DNA of 64,000 nt from Sphingomicrobium sediminis (GTDB lineage Bacteria; Pseudomonadota; Alphaproteobacteria; Sphingomonadales; Sphingomonadaceae), in contig NZ_JAMSHT010000001.1 in the NCBI RefSeq assembly GCF_023805295.1, positions 1,302,001 through 1,366,000 on the forward strand, in the 5' to 3' direction. Of the stretch, positions 60,127 through 64,000 are shown in pieces. A model generated the notes under the pieces. It saw only the letters and a program-made list of their open reading frames with translations, was not told the DNA's origin and did not search any database. A program made the translations under genes and the position numbers. Every line of letters starts with the position of its first letter. Position 1 is the first letter of the stretch.

Positions 60127-60324
60127 ATGATCGTTTGCAGCTGCAATGTGATTCGCGAGAAAGATATTCGCGACGCCGCGCGCCGGGGATGCCCCGACGC
60201 GGAGACCGCTTATCGTTCGCTCGGCTGCCAGTTCCAGTGCGGCGGCTGCGAGGACCATGCCGACGACCTGGTCGCCTGCGAGCGCGCCAAGTTGCTCGCC
60301 CCGCGCGACGTCCGCGCCGCTTGA
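60127..60324 (+). CDS. bfd: Bacterioferritin-associated ferredoxin
   Basis: A 65-residue 2Fe-2S protein that reduces and releases iron from bacterioferritin. C4, C6, C38 and C41 (CSC...CGGC) are the cluster ligands, in the exact spacing of E. coli Bfd; two extra cysteines are at C22 and C34. A Fur-type box precedes it, suggesting expression under iron limitation. bfr follows in the same direction. Confidence 0.9.
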   Translation: MIVCSCNVIREKDIRDAARRGCPDAETAYRSLGCQFQCGGCEDHADDLVACERAKLLAPRDVRAA

Positions 60325-60335
60325 TCGCCGCGCCT

Positions 60336-60354
60336 GCTAATCACTCGCATTAGC
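60336..60354. promoter_or_regulatory. Fur-type iron box between bfd and bfr
   Basis: GCTAATCACTCGCATTAGC has perfect arms GCTAAT/ATTAGC and matches the bfd box at 15 of 18 positions when aligned from GC. It lies about 95 bases before the bfr start, so bfr may have its own iron-responsive promoter. Confidence 0.65.
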
Positions 60355-60449
60355 GCAAAACCCTGAAAATCCGCCATTCTTTGTCTTGATGCGTCGCGTT
60401 TCAGGGCGTATCAATGCGCCCAGAATTTGCCCCATCCAAGGATTGCGAC

Positions 60450-60944
60450 ATGGCCAAGATCGCCGACAAGAAGATGATCGAATATTTGAACCAGGCGCTC
60501 ACCAACGAGCTGACTGCGGTCAACCAATATTGGCTTCATTATCGCATTCTCGACAATCTCGGCGTCACCCGCCTTGCCGCGTTCGAGCGCAAGGAATCGA
60601 TCGAGGAGATGGAGCATGCCGATCGCATCACCGAGCGCATCCTCTTCCTCGATGGCCATCCCAACTATCAGCGCCTTGCCGGCGTTCGCACGGGCGAAAA
60701 TGTCGAGGAGATCATCCAGGCCGATCTCGACCTTGAGATGGACGCCATCCCGCTGCTGCGCGACGCAGTCGAATATGCCGAGAGCATTCGCGACTATGTG
60801 ACCCGCGAGCTGCTCGCCGACATCCTCGTCAACGAGGAAGAGCATCTCGATTATCTCGAGACGCAGCAGGACCTCATCAAGCAGATGGGGCTGCAGAATT
60901 ACGTCCAGCTGCAATCCAAGCCGGCGGACGATAGCGACGGCTAG
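60450..60944 (+). CDS. bfr: Bacterioferritin
   Basis: A 24-mer iron store with heme at the subunit interface. It has 164 residues. The helix bundle is regular: ALTNELTAVNQYWLHYRIL (E20 ferroxidase ligand), the heme ligand M54 with E53 and H56 in SIEEMEHADR, and AIPLLRDAVEYAESIRDYVT further on. The start at ATG 60450, behind AAGGA, is preferred over one 12 codons upstream. It pairs with bfd. Confidence 0.94.
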   Translation: MAKIADKKMIEYLNQALTNELTAVNQYWLHYRILDNLGVTRLAAFERKESIEEMEHADRITERILFLDGHPNYQRLAGVRTGENVEEIIQADLDLEMDAIPLLRDAVEYAESIRDYVTRELLADILVNEEEHLDYLETQQDLIKQMGLQNYVQLQSKPADDSDG

Positions 60945-60983
60945 GGCTTGTAACTTCCCCGCCATTCGCGCGAAGGAAGGAGC

Positions 60984-61658
60984 ATGAAAGACGTTCCTTC
61001 CATTCCCTATACCGACCTGCCCGACCTCACGCCGACCGAGCGTGTCGAGCGCGCGCGTGAATTCTACGAGAGCATCAAGGATCGTCGATCCTGCCGTTTC
61101 TTCTCCGACGCCCCTGTCCCGCGTGCGGTGATCGAGGAAGCGGTGCGCGCTGCGGGGACCGCCCCCAATGGCGCGAACCACCAGCCATGGCATTTCGCGG
61201 TCGTCGAGAACCCCCATGTGAAGCAACGCATTCGCGAGGCGGCCGAAGAGGAAGAACGCGCCTTTTATGAGGGCCGCGCCGGCGACGAATGGCTCGACGC
61301 ATTGGCCCCGATCGGGACCGATGCAGAGAAGCCATTTCTCGAAACCGCGCCCTATCTCATCGTCGCTTTCGGGCAGCGCAAGGGCGGGCCCGATCCGGGC
61401 GACCGCAAGCAGAATTACTATGTGACCGAGAGCGTCGGGCTGGCCTGCTCGCTGCTCATCACCGCACTGCATCGCGCCGGGCTGGCGACGCTGACGCACA
61501 CCCCCTCGCCCATGGGCTTCCTGCGCGACATTTGCGAGCGGCCCAAGGACGAGAAGCCGGTGATGATCATCGTCGCAGGGCTTCCCGCCGAAGATGCGAC
61601 CGTCCCCGAACATGCCGCCAATAAGAAGCCACTCGACCAGATCATGAGCTGGCTCTGA
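60984..61658 (+). CDS. Iodotyrosine-deiodinase-like nitroreductase-family flavoprotein
   Basis: A 224-residue FMN enzyme of the nitroreductase superfamily. RRSCRFF (34-40) contacts FMN, APNGANHQPW follows, and HTPSPMGFLRDICERPKDEK is the iodotyrosine deiodinase (IYD) signature. The human IYD active-site lid residues Glu, Tyr and Lys align with E91, Y95 and K116. It could dehalogenate halotyrosines, though bacterial IYD substrates are little known. AAGGAAGGAG precedes the ATG. It follows bfr by 39 bases. Confidence 0.78.
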   Translation: MKDVPSIPYTDLPDLTPTERVERAREFYESIKDRRSCRFFSDAPVPRAVIEEAVRAAGTAPNGANHQPWHFAVVENPHVKQRIREAAEEEERAFYEGRAGDEWLDALAPIGTDAEKPFLETAPYLIVAFGQRKGGPDPGDRKQNYYVTESVGLACSLLITALHRAGLATLTHTPSPMGFLRDICERPKDEKPVMIIVAGLPAEDATVPEHAANKKPLDQIMSWL

Positions 61659-61763
61659 CCGTTCGTCGGTCGGTGCCTCCTGTTCGCCCTTTCATCGAAG
61701 CGGCGTAGCGCGCCTCCGCGCCGACTGCCATGTGCGACCCTGAAGCGAAGTAGGGGAAGCAAA

Positions 61764-63011
61764 TTGGCCACCACGCAGCCCGGGCGGATCATCAGCCTGG
61801 ACATCATCCGCGGCATTGCCGTCATGGGCATCCTGTCCGTCAACATCGTCGGACTGGGTATGATGCAGGGCGCCTATTTCTGGCCGACCCTCAATGGCTT
61901 CGACGCACTTGGCGACCGGATCATGTATCTTGTTAATTTCGTCCTGATCGACGGCAAGATGCGTTCGCTCTTCTCGATCCTGTTCGGGGCCAGCCTGGTG
62001 TTGATTTGCGAGAAAGCGCTGGAAAAGGGCCAGTCGCCCGCCAAGACGCACTATGCGCGCATGGTCACATTGCTGCTCATCGGCCTTGCCCATTTCTATT
62101 TCCTCTGGTGGGGCGACATTCTCTCCCACTACGCGCTGATCGGCCTCGTCGCCTTCCTGTTCTGGAAGCGCAGCCCCAAGGTGCTCCTCATCTGGTCGAT
62201 CATTTTCCTGGTGCTCAACGCCCTCATGATGATCGGCGGCAGTTTCGACATGGCCCGCGCCATTGGTGCGGATCCGGAAGAAAGCCAGCAAGCCGCTGCC
62301 TTCGCGCAAATGGCCAAGGGCGCCCCGCCCGAAGCGCTGGCCGCGACCGCCGCTGCCGTCGCCAACCCGATCGCGCACCTCATGCACATGATCGACAACC
62401 AACTGCTCCAGCCCTTCATGGTCAGCATCTTCCTGCTGCCCGAAACACTGGGCCTGATGCTGCTCGGCATGGCGACCTACAAATTGGGCTTCCTCACCGG
62501 CGAAATGCGCGACAGCGTCTACAAGAAATGGGCGTGGATCGCGCTGGGTGGCGGCATCGTCTTCACCGCCTTCGTCGCCTACATCATCCATGTCCACGAT
62601 TATGCGCCGCCCTGGCCGATGATCGGGCGCAATGGCGCGACCGCATGGACGCGCGCGCCGATGGCGCTGGGCTATGCCGCCTTCCTGATCCTCGCCTTCC
62701 GCAACATCGGATGGCTGGGCGAGCGGGTTGCCGCGGTAGGCCGCGCCGCCTTCACCAACTATCTGGGGCCCACGCTCATCACGACGCCGATCTTCTTCGG
62801 CTTTGGCGGCGGCCTGTTCAACGAACTGTCGCGGGGCGAGCTGTGGCTCTTCTTTGTGCCGGCCTTGTGGGCGCTGATGCTGCTCTGGTCGAAGCCGTGG
62901 CTCGATCGCCATCGCTACGGCCCGCTCGAATGGGCGTGGCGCTCGATGGCGCGCGGGCGTATAGAGCCTAATCGCAAGGCATTGCCCAGTGGGGTAGCGG
63001 CAACCGCCTGA
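61764..63011 (+). CDS. DUF418 polytopic membrane protein (first copy)
   Basis: A 415-residue protein with about eight to ten hydrophobic segments. It starts with TTG behind GGGGAAG. LDIIRGIAVMGILSVNIVGL is the typical N-terminus of the DUF418 family (YeiB-like); the C-terminal half (about 260-400) has NIGWLGERVAAVGRAAFTNY and a GGGLFNELSRGELW loop. The family is often considered a possible transporter, without proof. The next gene is a paralogue. Confidence 0.85.
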   Translation: MATTQPGRIISLDIIRGIAVMGILSVNIVGLGMMQGAYFWPTLNGFDALGDRIMYLVNFVLIDGKMRSLFSILFGASLVLICEKALEKGQSPAKTHYARMVTLLLIGLAHFYFLWWGDILSHYALIGLVAFLFWKRSPKVLLIWSIIFLVLNALMMIGGSFDMARAIGADPEESQQAAAFAQMAKGAPPEALAATAAAVANPIAHLMHMIDNQLLQPFMVSIFLLPETLGLMLLGMATYKLGFLTGEMRDSVYKKWAWIALGGGIVFTAFVAYIIHVHDYAPPWPMIGRNGATAWTRAPMALGYAAFLILAFRNIGWLGERVAAVGRAAFTNYLGPTLITTPIFFGFGGGLFNELSRGELWLFFVPALWALMLLWSKPWLDRHRYGPLEWAWRSMARGRIEPNRKALPSGVAATA

Positions 63012-63039
63012 CGGAATAGAAATTGGGGGATTTCAGCTT

Positions 63040-64000
63040 ATGGCGACGACCACGCAGCAACGCATCCTGACGCTCGATATCGTGCGCGGGGTAGCGGTGA
63101 TGGGCATCTTGGCGATGAACATCTACGCTTTCTCGATGCCGTTGGGGGCCTATTTCAACCCCAACGTCTATGGCGGCGACAGCGGTATCAATCTCGGCAC
63201 CTGGTATGCCGACTACATCCTGTTCGACGGCAAGATGCGCGGTCTCTTCTCGATCCTGTTCGGTGCATCCGCGCTCCTGGTCGTCGAGAAAGCCATGGCC
63301 AGCCAGAAGAGCGCGGCCTTCACCCACTACAGCCGCATGTTCTGGCTCTTCCTCTTCGGCATGGCGCATTACTGGTTCATCTGGTGGGGCGACATCCTCG
63401 CCATGTATGCGCTGTCTGGCCTGTTCCTCTTCTTCTGGCGCAAGAATAGCGCGAAGGTCCTGCGCAACTGGGGCATCGCATTGTTCGGCGTCATGACCGC
63501 CTTCTCGCTGGTCCAGATGGGCGGCCTCGCTGCGGTGATGTCCAATCCCGACATGATCCCCGCCGAGGATTATGAAGGCATGATGGAGAATCTCGCGGTG
63601 GCCAAGATCTTCATGGGCATCGACACGACCGGTGTGGCCGCCGAAATCGCCCGCATGAAGGGCGACTATGCCGGGATCCTCGACTGGCGCTTCAACGAGC
63701 ATCGCTGGAAGATGCTGGGCTTTGCCGCGCAGGGCCTGCCGCAATCGATCGGCATTATGCTGATCGGCATGTGGCTGTTCCGCAATGGCTTCCTCACCGG
63801 CAGCTGGGAGGCGGCCCGCTACAAGAAGGTCGCGACCTGGTGCCTCGCCATTGGCGGGCTTGGGTCGGCAGCGATCGGCTATGCCATGATGTCCGCCGAC
63901 TTCACCTTCATGTCGATCATGATCGGCATGACCGCCAACGGCCCGTTCCAAGTCGTCATGGCGATTGGTTGGGCGGCGCTCATCATCCTGCTTGCCAAGA
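63040..64000 (+). CDS. DUF418 polytopic membrane protein (second copy, 3' end outside window)
   Basis: An open frame of 320 codons running off the right edge. The N-terminus TLDIVRGVAVMGILAMNIYA, FDGKMRGLFSILFGASALLV and the HYWFIWWGDIL segment are nearly the same as in the first copy 28 bases upstream, showing a tandem duplication. Its middle region (about 180-215) is longer than in the first copy. TTTCAGCTT precedes the ATG; no clear Shine-Dalgarno. Confidence 0.85.
   Translation, partial: MATTTQQRILTLDIVRGVAVMGILAMNIYAFSMPLGAYFNPNVYGGDSGINLGTWYADYILFDGKMRGLFSILFGASALLVVEKAMASQKSAAFTHYSRMFWLFLFGMAHYWFIWWGDILAMYALSGLFLFFWRKNSAKVLRNWGIALFGVMTAFSLVQMGGLAAVMSNPDMIPAEDYEGMMENLAVAKIFMGIDTTGVAAEIARMKGDYAGILDWRFNEHRWKMLGFAAQGLPQSIGIMLIGMWLFRNGFLTGSWEAARYKKVATWCLAIGGLGSAAIGYAMMSADFTFMSIMIGMTANGPFQVVMAIGWAALIILLAK

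Overview
The window is one contiguous, GC-rich, densely packed stretch of an alphaproteobacterial chromosome. Several features point to Sphingomonadales: a PhyR/NepR/EcfG general stress locus that carries a PhyP-type kinase, a short-N-terminus SucA of the sphingomonad type, a complete mraZ-to-ftsZ division cluster, the tatABC-scpAB-nagZ-SPOR-argS run, and GANTC (CcrM-type) sites at the ftsZ promoter. I see no phage, insertion sequence, CRISPR array, tRNA or rRNA. It reads as core genome with a few accessory genes. Many genes use GTG or TTG starts, and most operon neighbours overlap by 1 to 14 bases.

Layout. (1) 1-19.1 kb: a TCA-cycle block, mostly minus strand (sdhB, zapE, mdh, sucD, sucA, sucB, lpd), interrupted by plus-strand genes for a glucokinase-like protein, a glycerophosphodiesterase lipoprotein, an RcnB-like periplasmic protein and a three-helix membrane protein with a winged helix. 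sppA (cut by the window edge), a PepSY protein, bcp and glnE flank it. sucC, sdhA, sdhC and sdhD are absent. (2) 19.1-23.2 kb: the general stress response locus: a small second NepR-like gene behind a consensus EcfG promoter, ecfG, phyR, nepR and phyP, plus another EcfG-type promoter downstream of phyP. (3) 23.2-29.6 kb: tatCBA, scpBA, nagZ, a SPOR protein and argS as one minus-strand run. (4) 29.6-36.2 kb: a DUF1501/DUF1800 pair, a small membrane protein, a short-chain NAD-binding protein, dgt and a TPR-SPOR protein. (5) 36.3-54.4 kb: the division and cell-wall (dcw) operon on the minus strand, mraZ-rsmH-ftsL-ftsI-murE-murF-mraY-murD-ftsW-murG-murC-murB-ddl-ftsQ-ftsA-ftsZ, with candidate MraZ boxes and a DnaA box upstream and a GANTC cluster before ftsZ. 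(6) 54.7-64 kb: two membrane-anchored proteins, a small lipoprotein, purL, an HWE kinase/receiver pair, Fur-type boxes with bfd and bfr, an iodotyrosine-deiodinase-like flavoprotein and two tandem DUF418 membrane proteins, the second cut by the right edge.

How the parts fit. The TCA block feeds 2-oxoglutarate to succinate and malate to oxaloacetate. The stress locus is a partner-switching circuit: phosphorylated PhyR titrates NepR and frees EcfG. The dcw operon makes the lipid-II pathway enzymes together with the divisome. The points most worth a second look are the extra NepR-like gene and orphan EcfG promoter, the degenerate glucokinase, the membrane/winged-helix protein at 12.7 kb, the deiodinase-like flavoprotein, and the regulatory DNA around mraZ and ftsZ.
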